Position numbers and translations under genes: made by a program
In this document: piece by piece, positions 12,196 to 23,800 of the stretch
How positions within the stretch are numbered: position 1 is the stretch's first letter
Layout: every line of letters begins with the position of its first letter
NCBI GenBank assembly: GCA_013399855.1
Contig: VXAY01002208.1
Span: forward strand, 395,585 to 459,584
DNA: 64,000 nt
Origin: Oxyruncus cristatus
Taxonomy: Eukaryota; Chordata; Aves; Passeriformes; Cotingidae
Reading direction: 5' to 3'
The notes under the pieces: model-generated
Databases searched by the model: none
The model's input: the letters and a program-made list of their open reading frames with translations, nothing else
Told to the model about the DNA's origin: nothing

Positions 12196-14549
12196 AAAGG
12201 GCAAGAGGAGGTATAACTTTGAGACTGTGTGAAACACAACCTTGTCCAGAGCAGCTCAGACTCCTGCCGTGTGTAAATAACTTCCCTGCCCTTCCCACCG
12301 GGCTCCAGGGATCTTCCACGGGATAATGAGTTGGAGTCCAAGTAACGGCCACTCTGGGATGATGGATGGGGGATGTTGTGCACACACCCAGAATGTGTCA
12401 CTTCCAATCTAAAGGGAAGCAATTGTTTCCATATGTTGGCACGTTTGGGGGCTTGGTGTGGAGCCAGTTGTCTGGCTGTGATCAGGCAGCAGCATCTCCC
12501 AGTGATGGAAGATTATACCTTGGGAGGGGGGTGCTCACTTTAGGCTGTATTCCTTAAAAGGGTATGAACCCTGAACACTTATCCAGGGTGTAATTTATGG
12601 CTCCAGTATGTTTTGACTTTCCATAGATGAAAAAACAGCCCTTTTCTCTATGCCTATATGCATAAAAATTCCTCCCTGCCCCTGTCCCCCCCAAAGGAAT
12701 CCAGTGGAACAATAGCTGCTGCTGGGCTCTGTGCTCGCTTGGCTGCATGGGCTGGGCCTGCTGAGGCTTAGAAGGATTCCCCCTCTTTAAACCCAGTTCC
12801 TTAGAGGTATTGCAACAGCTACATCTAGTTTTGTGAACTCAATCTAGTTTCTGTTGCTCAGCTGGAACTCAGCCTCTTGGACCAGCTTTTAGAGATGCCC
12901 TGCACCTACCAAACCCATCTGTTTGGGAATTCGGTTTTGGTTCTTTTTTTAAGGTGTCAAACTAGTTGCATGTTGCTGCACAAATAGATTAATACAGTTT
13001 TCAGACTTCAGCACTGAGATTCCTCGCTGCCAAGACCCTGCTAAGTCTGCACCACGCACAGGTACCCCAGGGAGGGGAGAAGCTTTAGCTGGGAGAGAGT
13101 ATTTTTAACATAGTAAGAAACCACCAATTTAAAATATTCTGCAAATTCTCCATCTGTATACAATTCCCTGAACCACCAGCGCTGGAGCAAAGCTGCCTGA
13201 TGGTGATCCAGCCAGTGAGGGATCACCACATCCTTCCTGAAGCTTCCTGGCAGCACAAAACCTGCAGGAGATGTTGTGTGTGTGACCCCATTTGGAAAAC
13301 ACCCAGGCAGGTCAGCAGAGAGACACGGGCTGCTTTCTGTGTTGTGCTCAGGCTGGTCCTTTTGGATAATCTCAGTATGGAATTCTAGAAGAGGCATTTT
13401 TTCCCTCCCTTAGTGGTGAGAAATTGTCAAGTTTTTAATTGTGCAGCCCAGAGCCTTTGCAACTGTGAGACACAGTGGGCAGAACCATCCAAATCACTGC
13501 AGCAGTGCTTGGAGAGTAATGAACACAGCAAATCACTCTTCAGCACGCGCATTTTGTTTGGGGGAACAGGCTCAACTAGCATTTTAACTCCAGAAATGTT
13601 TGTGGCTGGAGTGTCTGGGGGCTGTGTATTGACCACCCTGATCTTCTCCATGTATGTTTGGAGTGAGATGTTGGGATGCTGAAGGCCAAGGATGCACACC
13701 TCTTCCCAAGGTGGCTTGCAGTGTTGTGAAAGGAAAGCAGAGAGACAAATTCATTTCTCAGTTGTGTGCATGTTCTCTTATAATTTATTGTGACTATTGC
13801 CTTATTAAGGCTCTTTACTGGAATATTTACATAATACATTGTGAAGAGATAAAATTCCATTCAGAGAAATGAGCTAGTGTCTTTTTAATAGATGATCAAT
13901 TTGCAAAACTAATGTGCTGAGATGTCTGAGGGTAGATAATGTATTCAACAGCTACCAAAACTTACTTCGGGAGTAATTTGTTGGGAAAACAGTCTTGATC
14001 TTCTGAGCAGGTGTCTGGATACTGGGGAAAGAATCCTCAGTACTTCTAAATGAGCCACGTGCACACTCAGAATTTCAACCACGGCATTATTCACGTGTAG
14101 TTCTGAGCAGTGTGGATTGTACCTTGTCTCTGAAGAATGGCATTTCCCTGCAGCAGAGTCTGGAGTTGGTAGCGTTGGTCACTGCCATGGTTGGTACGAG
14201 AATCTATAGATGGAAACCTCTGTATTCCAGCACAAAAACTGCACAACAAGGAGCATTCATTCGAAATGTGCCTCAGACATTTGGAGCTCCAGGCATCCCT
14301 CAGGCTCTCAGGGCTCCATGGACAGCTGCAGATCCACGTGAGTGCTCTTTTGTAGGAACTTCCCAAGTTCTGCTGCATCCCCGGACTACCAGGCTTGCCA
14401 TTCCCCTCCTGCCGCTGGGCAAAGGGAGGCCTGAGCTGGAACACATCACTGCCCAGGACCGCTCTGGAACCGTTGACCTAAAACTGCTGTCCTCTCCTAC
14501 AAAACTCTGCATTCCAGGGCTGGAATGTAGGTCTGCCCTCTCCTCAGAG
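12196..14549. other. Single-copy noncoding DNA, no gene seen
   Basis: No recognisable gene, repeat family or RNA. Open frames reach about 118-150 codons on both strands (13041-13397 minus, 14112-14564 plus) without domains. AT content rises at 13770-13980. Confidence 0.55.
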
Positions 14550-14554
14550 CCACC

Positions 14555-14660
14555 GTGGTGCTAATTAACTACTTGAGCACATTAGCGGCCCTGGTATATG
14601 TGTCAATATGCTCATCTAACGAGCTGCTCTTGTTAATTACGACCTCATTGAGCCAACCAG
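14555..14660. promoter_or_regulatory. Candidate conserved element with paired TAATTA sites
   Basis: Contains GCTAATTAAC near the left end (about 14560-14569) and TTAATTAC near 14633-14640, about 70 bp apart. The AT-richer, low-repeat sequence sits inside GC-richer DNA. TAATTA is the core of LIM, Paired-type and many other homeodomain sites. Enhancer function is inference. Confidence 0.25.
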
Positions 14661-14826
14661 TGTTTGAAGAGTGGGAGATGCATTTCCCTTGGTGGTGTGG
14701 GGGCTCCTTCCCGCCCTGCCTGCCCTGCCTGGAGCCACGGTGACCTTGAGGGACTCTCGAGTTCCCGACTGTCTGTGTTAGAGCAGCGGCTGAGGAAATG
14801 GGGGCTGCATGAAGGGCTTGATTTCT

Positions 14827-14846
14827 GTGATAACAGAGGTTATCAC
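14827..14846. promoter_or_regulatory. Perfect inverted GATA pair
   Basis: Eight-base perfect arms (GTGATAAC and GTTATCAC) surround a four-base AGAG spacer. Each arm carries a TGATAA GATA-factor consensus in opposite orientation. Paired inverted GATA sites are a known high-affinity arrangement for two-finger GATA factors. The palindrome is seen directly; occupancy is unknown. Confidence 0.4.
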
Positions 14847-15020
14847 GCTCAGACTCCTGTACCTGATCTGGCCTTTGCTGCTATATGGGGCCCATGGACC
14901 ACTATTTCTGTGTGCTGGTGCGTGTTCCCAAAATAACTGTCCCTGAATTAGCCACTTGAGTTCCTGGGAGCAGTCTGGCTGTCGCAGCAGAGCTTGATAT
15001 GGGCCAAATAGGATTTCTTT

Positions 15021-15022
<2 letters not shown>

Positions 15023-15051
<29 letters not shown>
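15023..15051 (+). repeat. Poly(T) run, T29
   Basis: Uninterrupted T29. It could be the tail of a minus-strand retroposed element, but the AT-rich DNA to its left and right shows no recognisable body. Confidence 0.9.
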
Positions 15052-15069
15052 GAGAAAATGTGCTCTTTT

Positions 15070-15235
15070 GAGGTTAATAATTATCTAATTACTTTGTTAA
15101 TAATAGATACCTCTCAACATATTAATGGGATAGCATATATTTTTCAGCAGGCCGGGATCCTTTGGCAGGTGCAGGTCTTGGTCCAGCAATGATGCAGCAA
15201 TAAATCACCATCTATTCGTGTGCTGCTGGTTATAT
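15070..15235. promoter_or_regulatory. AT-rich candidate enhancer with HNF1-like site
   Basis: The motif at 15073-15085 matches the HNF1 palindrome GTTAATNATTAAC at every fixed position but one. A second half-site, GTTAATAAT, follows at 15096-15104, with TAATTA between them. The AT-rich block continues to about 15235. No open frame is present. HNF1 binding is inferred from consensus only, and other POU-homeodomain or homeodomain proteins could use the same bases. Confidence 0.3.
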
Positions 15236-15240
15236 CATAG

Positions 15241-16150
15241 GGATGCCAACTACCAATTTACACTGTTCCAGCTCTGCTTCCCCATTCCGGGTTTATTTGA
15301 GGGGTTTGTGTCCTGGTGGCTCTGACAACTTCACTGTTGCCGCTGTGCAGATGGAGGTGCAGTGGCCTACATTTCCCTGGGATCAGGGAGACAGCCTGAC
15401 CCACTTGAAACACGGTAACTAGCCCTGCTTTCCCCAGAGCTGGGAGCCCTGGTCCGCCCCTGGCAGCGCTCTCAGGCCTTGCCTCAAGCTGAAAAGGCAG
15501 AATTTCTGGTCGTTTTGGAGAATTTGACACCAAGAATTTAAATGGCGCTTCACATTTTGTTTTCTTCCCCTTGTGCCTGGATGTGCCATGGTTCAGTGTA
15601 ATGGGTCAGTCTGTGTTTCATTAAATATTAACAGGGAAAATGATTTGTGCTCGTTTAGAGGGCAATACTGCTGTGCTAATGGATGGAAAATTGCCTGGAA
15701 GGCTGCTGGAAAAGGTGTAGTGGCAACTGGTCCTGAACCACTGAGCATGGAATCTCTAAACCATCCTGCAAGGGGGTGGGTGATGTGAAGGGGTGAAAAA
15801 TCTATAGGAAAACAAGATGAAAGGTATTATAAGGAGTATTCAGACCTACCAAGTCATCCAACAGGCCTTTTCTGCACAAACCTGCCAGCCTGGCCTTCGT
15901 GCTGAGCCCAAAGCACTGCTCTGAGGACACCTCAGCAGTGCTGCCCCTCAGCAAAACCTCTGACGTGTGTGAGCCAAGTCAAGTATCCAACTCCTGGTGC
16001 CACCTCCCCTGGTGGGAATGCTGTGGTCTCACAGCCCCTGGAGCAGTCCAGGAGGAGCAGCTGTCCCTGGTGGTGATGTAGCCTGTGCTCTGGCCTTCCT
16101 TGGCCACGTGCAAGTGCTCCCTGGCAAGGTGATCCTGTTGTGTTTTCCAG
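15241..16150. other. Single-copy noncoding DNA, no gene seen
   Basis: No recognisable gene, RNA or repeat. Short overlapping chance frames only. Confidence 0.5.
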
Positions 16151-16262
16151 TTCCACTCATGACTGCTGGAGCATCCGAAGGTCTCTCGGAGATGTTCCAG
16201 GAACCTCCTTTAGCCACTGGTCTGGCGCCAGGGACTCTGCTAATGGACCCCTCCGAGGAGAG
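16151..16262 (+). other. Exon-like segment (112 nt)
   Basis: A T-rich acceptor (TGTTGTGTTTTCCAG ending at 16150) and a donor (GAGAG before GTAAGA, GT at 16263) bracket 112 nt. Two of the three plus frames are open throughout. One ends in TAA exactly across the donor, so an intron would remove the stop. Neither translation resembles a family I know. It sits about 0.7 kb upstream of the CpG-rich, X-box-containing patch at 16880. It could be an exon of a coding gene, a noncoding RNA exon, or chance. Confidence 0.2.
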
Positions 16263-16879
16263 GTAAGACAATGTGCATCCGGTGTGATTAATGGCATCCA
16301 GGGAGGGGCAGCAGGACGTTTATCCCACAGCTTCCACTGTCTGTGCACCGTGTGGATTTGCTGCCAGATGCTGTAGGTTTGCTAACAATTCATGTGAAGG
16401 ACCTGCTCCCTCTGTGCTTGTGAGTGTTGTAGCACCCAGGCTTCCTGTGGGCGTGATAAACAATAACCTAATCGTAAATCACATGATTTGGTTTTCTAAA
16501 GAGGGTGTTTATGCTGTGACTTCACCGAACCCAACTGTCTCTGCCTGTGAAAAAGCTGGAATGAGTAAGAACAAGGGTAGTGCATTGCTCTTAGCATTAA
16601 CTCTTGCCAGGCCCCGGCTCTTAGGATCTCGGATGTGTGGTTGTACATCTCACGTAACTCAGTGACTTAGCATAGATAGTCTGTAATGTACACAAGCAGA
16701 CTATGACAGGCTTCAAGAAGCCCCAAAATGCAGGCTTTGATTGTGAAAAACATTTTGAGCGATGCAGGGTGTGGTGGTTGCCATGCCTGGCTGTTTGAAC
16801 AGATCAGGCTAAGCAGGCTCCTGGGTGGCTGTGCCGAGCAGGAGCGCTGGGATGCACTCACAAATCTCCTGGCCTACAA
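16263..16879. other. Noncoding stretch, nothing recognisable
   Basis: No gene or repeat is supported. A short run near 16790-16830 superficially recalls 5S rRNA wording but does not hold up as a 5S gene. Confidence 0.5.
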
Positions 16880-17310
16880 AGGCAGCGGCTCGGCATTGTC
16901 TCCATGGCAACCCGGGAGCCAGAGATGAAATCTGATATGAATAGTCTGGGGGGGGAGAGCCCTTTGCGAGTCACACACTCCGAGCAGGCTGCTTGTGAAC
17001 CCGGCAAAAGAAGATGCGTTTGCTTTTACTTGTTGCTTCTCCCCGAGTATCCCTGCCGTGCCCCGCTCCGTGAATACAGCGGGCTGACAATCCAGCCATT
17101 ATTCCATGGCCTGTAGCCACTCGGAGCCAGGCCAAGGGCCAGCAAGCAGCCGAGGAACAGGGGGGGAGCTGTGCCAGCACTTGAGCTCATAAATGAACTC
17201 AGCCCACAGCTGTATCTCCGAGCTGCTTGTGTTCCCCTGCGTAACGTCAACCTTCTTCCCCCTCGCAGCGCCGGGAACTCGCTGTGTGCACACTCAAACC
17301 GGCGAGGGGT
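16880..17310. promoter_or_regulatory. CpG-rich patch with RFX X-box
   Basis: About 22 CpG dinucleotides occur across roughly 430 bp (my hand count), much denser than the flanks. At its left edge, 16898-16911 reads GTCTCCATGGCAAC, a full two-arm RFX-factor site. A CRE-like TAACGTCA lies at 17242-17249. No TATA box is evident. This is promoter- or enhancer-like, but the gene it would serve is not visible. It is weaker than the island at 40.5 kb. Confidence 0.35.
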
Positions 17311-19570
17311 CGGCAGAGCCCCAGGGAGCAGGAACATTCCTGAGCACTGCAGGCTCCTGTTCACCAGAACACGGAAAGGAAACTCAGTGCAAAGCGAGTG
17401 ACCTCACCCGGTCTCTTCCTGCAGAATTCCTAGGAGACAGTGGGCTCTGCAAATCCCTTATCAAAACCAGACGTCAGAGGAGTAGCCGAGGCATAGCCCA
17501 GAATTCCTGTGGGAGGACACAAAAGTTCAGGCATTTCTCAGACAGTTGGCTGCCCTGCTGGGGAGGAGCCCTCATGTCCTGCAGTGAGACACTTTTGATG
17601 GATACAGGGAGAGGGGGGTTACCCACTGCACATAAAACCAGGGACACACGGATCCTGCTGACAAGGGTCACACAAAGAGCCTGGAGTGGCTCTGGGGCCG
17701 GTCCTTTCTCTGATTTTAATATCAATAACACCAACCACGAGCTGACACTGGCGAGGCCTTGGAGGAACACAGTCCCCCTTTGACACGCCAACCGCTGCAC
17801 CGTCCTTTGGTGTCTCCACAAAACTATCAAGGTCTATCAAACCTTTTCTAATGGTGAAACTTCACCACCTCCCTTGATTCTTCCTCTGCAATCCTGTACC
17901 GTGGCTTTCAAATCTACAAACGCTTCCAGAGCTGCTGCTTAGGCGCAGGAGCCGCTGTGATTCGTGAGAAGGTGCTTCGTTTTCCGAAGCGGTTTATGCT
18001 CTTCCTGTCCTGGTTTTGCTGGTTGCTGGGTGTTGTGCATAAATGGGGTTTATTTCCCCCCTCCCCTCGGATGCTGCAGAGTGAAACGTAATTCCGTGTG
18101 TGCCGTGGGGTGTCAGCTGCTGATAAATGGGAGCCCTTGTTGCTTCCGGAGGAAACAATGACAGCCAAGAGGGACAATTTGCTGCAGTCCACAGGAATGC
18201 AAAAATAATATGGCACTGCTCTCCACAGCTAATGAAGACAAACCCTGGAGCAGCCCGTTTGAGGGAGAAGAGGATGCTCTTGCCTAGGGTTTAGGCCTGC
18301 TTTTTTTCCTCATATTGAAGTACATGAAACAAGATAACGGTGAACTGACTCTGGCCTTTCCCTCCAGGCTAAGAAAACAATTGTTCAAGAGGCTGCAGGA
18401 GAAGTTTTATTGATATTTCTCCGGTATTTTTCCCTGCACTTTTCACTAACATTCCTGACAGATTTTCTCCTCTATTCTTCTTTTTTAACTCAAAAAGAGA
18501 ACACCCCCTATATGACATACCATGATAATTCATTTTTTCTTGTACACTTTCTCTGTTTTTTGGGGTTTTTTTCCCATGAAGTGGCAGCAGCTCAGTGTTA
18601 TATTTAATCAGATATTTACATAACACACACAGATCCCAACGCTGCGCTAATTTACTGCCGAGTTTGGCGAGGATCAGTTTTAGGACTCATTCCTAGGTCC
18701 TTATTCTGCAGGGCCCAGGACCTCTAGTCATCATCTGCACCTCCCTTGTGCCAAGTGCCTTCTGGTGGAACAGAGGTTTCCTCCCCAAGGCAGGTTTGAC
18801 AGGAGAGAACGGGTCGCAAACTGAGGTGCTTGGTCTTTGTGCATCCCCAGGGAGCTGCTCTGTTCCTGGAGCCTTGGAAGTGGTCTTGGTGGGTTGTTCC
18901 CAGGCAGCAAACTTCTGTTCCAAAGGAAGCTGCAAGGGTGAAATTCTGTCAGAGAGCTTTAGCAGGAGGCTTCTAAAACCTTCTTTGTCAGATTTTGACA
19001 TGAGTGTGGGCTATTATTAGGAGATAATATGGGAGAGATGGATCTTATTTTATCTCTTTCTCTGTTTTTTTTTTTGGTTTTTTTTTGTTTTTTTTTAATC
19101 AGGGGTTTTGTGAGCCTGAGACTAAAAAACACATGATAAGGTCTTTGAAATGTGCTGACATTTTAGGGCTTTTGATAGTGGATACTAAACCCGGGAGTTC
19201 CCAGTGTTGCTGCCCAGAATGTGCACTTGAGTCTTCGGAGTGTTTGCTGACTTTTTGTGACATTTGGAGGCATTGTTGGGAGCTCAGTCATGGGGAATTT
19301 CCTTGGGAGCTCTGCTATCCAACGTGTCTGGCTCGCTGGTCTGCGAGCTACAAAATCCTGCAGGGCAAGAACAGGAGGGATAAAAGCACTGGTTAAGTTC
19401 TCACAGGTCACCAACCCGACCCACAACCACCCACACAGGCACAGCGAGGAGGTGCCACCTGGACAGACTGTCCTGCCTCTTGCTGCTCAGTGGGGTGTCC
19501 ATGTTTTGTGGATAGAAACACAACAGGAGCTTGGGGGATCATAGATATTTTATTTTTTTTCTATCCCCAG
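17311..19570. other. Single-copy noncoding DNA, no gene seen
   Basis: A plus-strand frame of 196 codons (17193-17783) runs out of the CpG-rich patch. Its composition is low-complexity-free but domain-free, and opposite-strand frames overlap it; a frame of this length is expected about once by chance in this much GC-rich DNA. T-rich runs occur near 18480-18570 and 19070-19097. Confidence 0.5.
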
Positions 19571-19583
19571 AGAGATGGTGGCG
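19571..19583 (+). other. Microexon-like site (13 nt)
   Basis: A long T/C tract ending in CCCCAG (19570) is followed after only 13 nt by a donor, GCG before GTAAGG (GT at 19584). The arrangement fits a vertebrate microexon or a recursive-splice variant on the plus strand. Thirteen nt is not a multiple of three, so a coding cassette would shift frame. Chance is a serious alternative. Confidence 0.2.
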
Positions 19584-19600
19584 GTAAGGATCAGTTAGAC

Positions 19601-19614
19601 GTGTGTGTGTGTGT
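19601..19614 (+). repeat. Short (GT)7 microsatellite
   Basis: Seven GT units, directly after the microexon-like donor. Confidence 0.85.
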
Positions 19615-20820
19615 TGTTCAGAGCTCAGCCGTGGAGTTGCTTTAGGACCTGTGCTGCTCAGTGTGTCTGGGTGGCTGGTCTGTCCCTTTGGGATGGGAGT
19701 TTCCAATCCCTTTGCACACCTGGACAGGCAGAGTTGTGTGGGAAGATGCCACGGTGTCCAGGAAACCCCAGTCTAGACAAGCTGAGGGTGGCTCATGATT
19801 CAAGACTTGCATTTGTGCTGTGGAATGAGGACATTGTCCCTATAGCACTGACTGAAAAATGTGAGGTTTAATCTCTCTGGGTGGGCTGGGGGATTTTTGA
19901 AACCCCTTACAATTAATCAGGTTATAACTGCAATACACGAGTCTGTCACTGCTCAGCCTAAACCTCGTGTTGCACTCAGCTGACAACACTCTTTAAAATC
20001 CTAATAACTTGTGAGGTCCCACGAAGTCTTTCCCAGTCAGTCCCTGGGTGGAGGGTGGGGCTGAAGTGAATGAAAGTGCTGCCAGCAGCAGTTGGGTCCA
20101 GCCCTGTGACGGCACTTTGTGCTCCAGTTGTCTCCGGGCCGTGGCTCTCACCCGGTGCAAGTTAATGGAACTGCAGAGTCAGTGGTTCCAGCCGAACAAA
20201 AGGAGTGGAGCCCCAGTTGAACACTGTTTCCCCTGGGCAGTAAGTAATGGGAGCAGGACAGAACTGCAGTCTTTGGAAAAGGCCCCGGCCCTGGCGCTGC
20301 ATCTCTTTGGCACGGATCAGCAGGGATTAGACTGTGACCTATGGAAGTTCCTACTAGAACTGCTCTATGAATACAACTGCTGTCACTGCACAGGGGAGGG
20401 GAAGTGGTTTGTGCAACCACAGAGTGTCTGTGAAACACTGTGGTTTGAACCAGGGGTGAAAGTGGGGAGCATCTGATGTGAAGTGAGTAAACACCAAACC
20501 TAATGGATAAAATGTTGCTCTAGGAAACCACTGCCGAGCGAGTGCTGGTGTCCTGATCGCTGTTCTGACCAAGATTTTACTTCAATTTAACAGCAACTAA
20601 AGAAAGAGATTTTCTGAGAGCTCTGTGGATGGTCTACAACCCCTTCATAGCACAGCTCAGTGCAATTGTGCCTGTGGCCTTTCCTCTGCCTCCAATCCCC
20701 CTCAACTTGTCCTCAAAAATGACCTTTTTCAGCATGAAACCTATTTACCAGTACTTGAGAGGAGATGTGGGAGCAATGGGATCATAAAAAAGTACTGATC
20801 TTAGTTTGCTTTGTTTTTAG
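19615..20820. other. Single-copy noncoding DNA, no gene seen
   Basis: The longest plus frame is 142 codons (20048-20476), without any recognisable domain or splice context. No repeat or RNA gene is seen. Confidence 0.5.
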
Positions 20821-20875
20821 TGACTCAGAAAAACATGTAGAAGCCAAGAAGCAGTTGGGAAGGTGTGTGGGGAAG
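20821..20875 (+). other. Exon-like segment (55 nt)
   Basis: The acceptor TTTGTTTTTAG ends at 20820 and a GAAG/GTGAGC donor follows at 20876. One frame across the 55 nt is open and gives a lysine/glutamate-rich peptide, but this is too short to classify. The plus-strand orientation agrees with the other plus-strand candidates nearby. Low confidence because short acceptor-donor pairs are common by chance. Confidence 0.15.
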
Positions 20876-23800
20876 GTGAGCATATCACACAGGTCTGGCA
20901 CTGATCTCAGCCTCCTTCCCTGCACCAGGCTGCCTGGGAACAGCCCTGGACAGTGCAGTGTCTCTGAAGGTGGAGCGTGCAACTCACACACTGGGCTCAG
21001 CTGCTCTGAGCTTATTCCTGTGCAGAGAAACCCCCAAAGCGCTTATTCACTGCATACATCAATTAATAAAGTGGCAAGGTAGGACGTGGGCAGTGAGCAG
21101 TGCTCATCCTGCTGCTGAGTGTCCAAATCAACTTAAAAAAGAATCAGAATAATTCCAGCCATGCAAAATCACAGAAAAATAACCCTGTTTAAATAATTAA
21201 TAGGGAATGCTTTTACAATGCTTTTTGCATAGTTGGGGTGCTTTGCTGAGCTATAAAACCATTTTCATCGAGCAATTGCTACTCCTGCCACTGGAATGGG
21301 TCAATACACTGTGGATTTATATCCATGATTTATGTTATCTGACATATAAACAGTGCAAAGACAAGGTATCCTGACAGGATCACCACGACCTGTGTCTCCA
21401 AGCAGAGGGGTTTCTCAGGCCATTGGAAGCAAATTGTTCTGGAAGCTTTGGTTCTTCATATCAGAAACAGAGGAGAGAATTTGCTAGAATAGAATGTTGG
21501 CCTTTGGGCATTCAGCTGGGCCTTGGGAGAGCTGTGTTTGATCCCTGGCTCTGAGGCCCCCCTCCACAGGGTGACAGGGAGCCAGGTAATTTTTGTGAGC
21601 CATCAGCACTCCCTCTGCAAGGCTGGTGCTTTCCTGCTTTGCAGGAATCCTGACTTGGAGGAGCCAAGGCACCATGATAACTGTGGCAGTGTTGGGGCCA
21701 GCCCTGCCAAGCTTTATTTAGCCATACTGCAGATCTGCTGGTGTGGTAAATGTCAAGCAGAGCCAAAACCCAGATCTCAGGAAGAGTCTCTGAGCATTGG
21801 AGCGCTCTGTGAGACAGTGCCTGCTGATCTCCTTGGTGACAGGAGCTCGTGTCACTAATTGGTCCCTGAGTCTGCAGCGCGGGGATGACGCGGGGAGGCT
21901 GGAGTTCAGGAGGAGGCTGGAGTTTGGCAATTGCAGCTCAAGGGATTGCATAAAGAACTCTGTGAGAACGGACAGTTGGGTGTGTACAGAGGCTTTAATG
22001 AAGGTCTAGCGCAGATCCCTGGGTTTGTTCACACAGACCTGTTGTCTGCGGAGTTACTCTGAAGAGGAGCCTCAGGCAGCAGGGTTAATGTAAGAGCCAT
22101 ATTTGGTAAATCATCTTTTCTGAGCCCAAATCATTGGTACAAAACAAATCTTCTGGTGAAGGTTTGTGTTCAGCTCAGGCACACGTGCCTGCAACTTTGC
22201 GTGCTGGAGAATCCACCTTGGAGGAGGTGCTTGCCATATATCCCACGAGTGGCTCTGCTGCTTTCTTGGTAGCAAGTTAAAATCGTGAGTCAGCTAATTG
22301 AGCTTGAAAAGCAGTTTAATCCTAGTACAGCACATAGGGCACCGTCGTTTTTGTTGTTCTTTGAGTGGTGCCGGTTCATGCGCCGTTCCCAGACGTCAAG
22401 AAACACGTCTGTAGGCAGTCTGTCTCCTCTGAGGTAGTGTGGATCCTCAGCAGAGCAATGAGCGTCACGTGCTGCAGTCCCTGTCACTGGGACTGCCAGT
22501 TCAGCTCAGCGGTGCCTGGTTCGTCACTGTTGGTGCAGGCTGTGATGCAGGTGGGGACGGTTGGCCAAAATGTTTGGGTGTGGTTTGTCCCTGTAGCAAA
22601 CACCTGGAGTAGAAGCAGGAGGTGCCAACAAACCCGTGCATTGTGTTCTGTGTGAGACGATGCGTTCAGGAAGGGAACAGCAGCCCCTTGCTTCAAAAAG
22701 GAATCGTGTAAGGGGCAGCTTTGGCTGATGAGGCATTATTAATAACGATGAAGCAGCTGGCCTATCCAAAAAGGGCTTGGGCATGGAGGATTCTTGGAGT
22801 GAGAAGCCCGCGGGGCTGTGGCACAGGGCTCTGCTGTGGCCTCGCAGTCCTGTGTGTTGCCTCTGAAAAACAAGTCTGTGAGTTCATTATTCCGCAGCAA
22901 AACTCTGCCTAGCACCTGGGGCTGCTCCATGCTTGCAGTGGGAACTCGGAGGTTGGCTGCTTTCCAGTGCTCCTGCTCTCCTGTTCGGAGTGACCTTCCA
23001 AGGAGGAACAGTCCAAGCTGGATTGTTCTGTGGACAAAGGCCTGTTCCCGTGCTGTGGGACTCCGTGTGCCACAGGGTGATCAGCCACTTCACTGACCTC
23101 ACTTCCTCCACCTTCCTGAGGGCTTTAAAGCATAACCCAACAACAGGGACAGCACAATCCTGCTGTTCTAATCACCAGCCCCTTCCCCAGTACTCTGCTG
23201 AAGCAGGGACATGCAGGTAATGGATATTTTGTTCCAGCACTTCGTGTGTATTGAGCGATATATTTCCCCACTTGTGTCAGAGCCTGAAAGGATGATCCAT
23301 TTTTAATGAGCCATACCAGCCAGAGCTGATGGAACCTTAGTTTTAGGTACAGATTTGGGATTTGTGCATCAGGGGACACTGAATGGCTGTGGTGAGGTAG
23401 GATGACATGAGGAGTGTGTTGTTCTGTGGTGGCTGGAAGAGGCACAGGTAGAGGTGGTCCTGCTGCTGCCGGAGCCCCAGCCCATGGATATTGCCGAGCA
23501 GGAGCTGGTACATACATAATGGAACAGCCTGTTCCAGCTGACCCATTCCAGAGCCTCTTAAAGGCTCAGTTCCCTGCAGGCAGGGACTAAAAATAAGTCA
23601 TCTGAAAGGGGTACTACTAGCTCAGCTAATTAGCAGAGGAGCACAGCACTCACTGCTGCACTGATAAGTGTGCCTGGTTTGCTCCAGCCCAGCTGGGGGT
23701 GCCTGGATTGGGAGGATCCTGCCCCAAGTGAGCTACAGTACAGCTGCTGGGGGGAAATGAGGAGCTCTCTGCTCAGGATCCAACAGCTCTGGCCAAATCC

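Noticed and set aside
16785..16835. Phrase with GCTAAGCAGG resembling 5S rRNA
   Set aside because: Only a short stretch matches; the 5S internal boxes and folding arms are absent.
17193..17783. 196-codon plus frame
   Set aside because: About one such frame is expected by chance in GC-rich DNA of this amount; no domain, and it overlaps opposite-strand frames.
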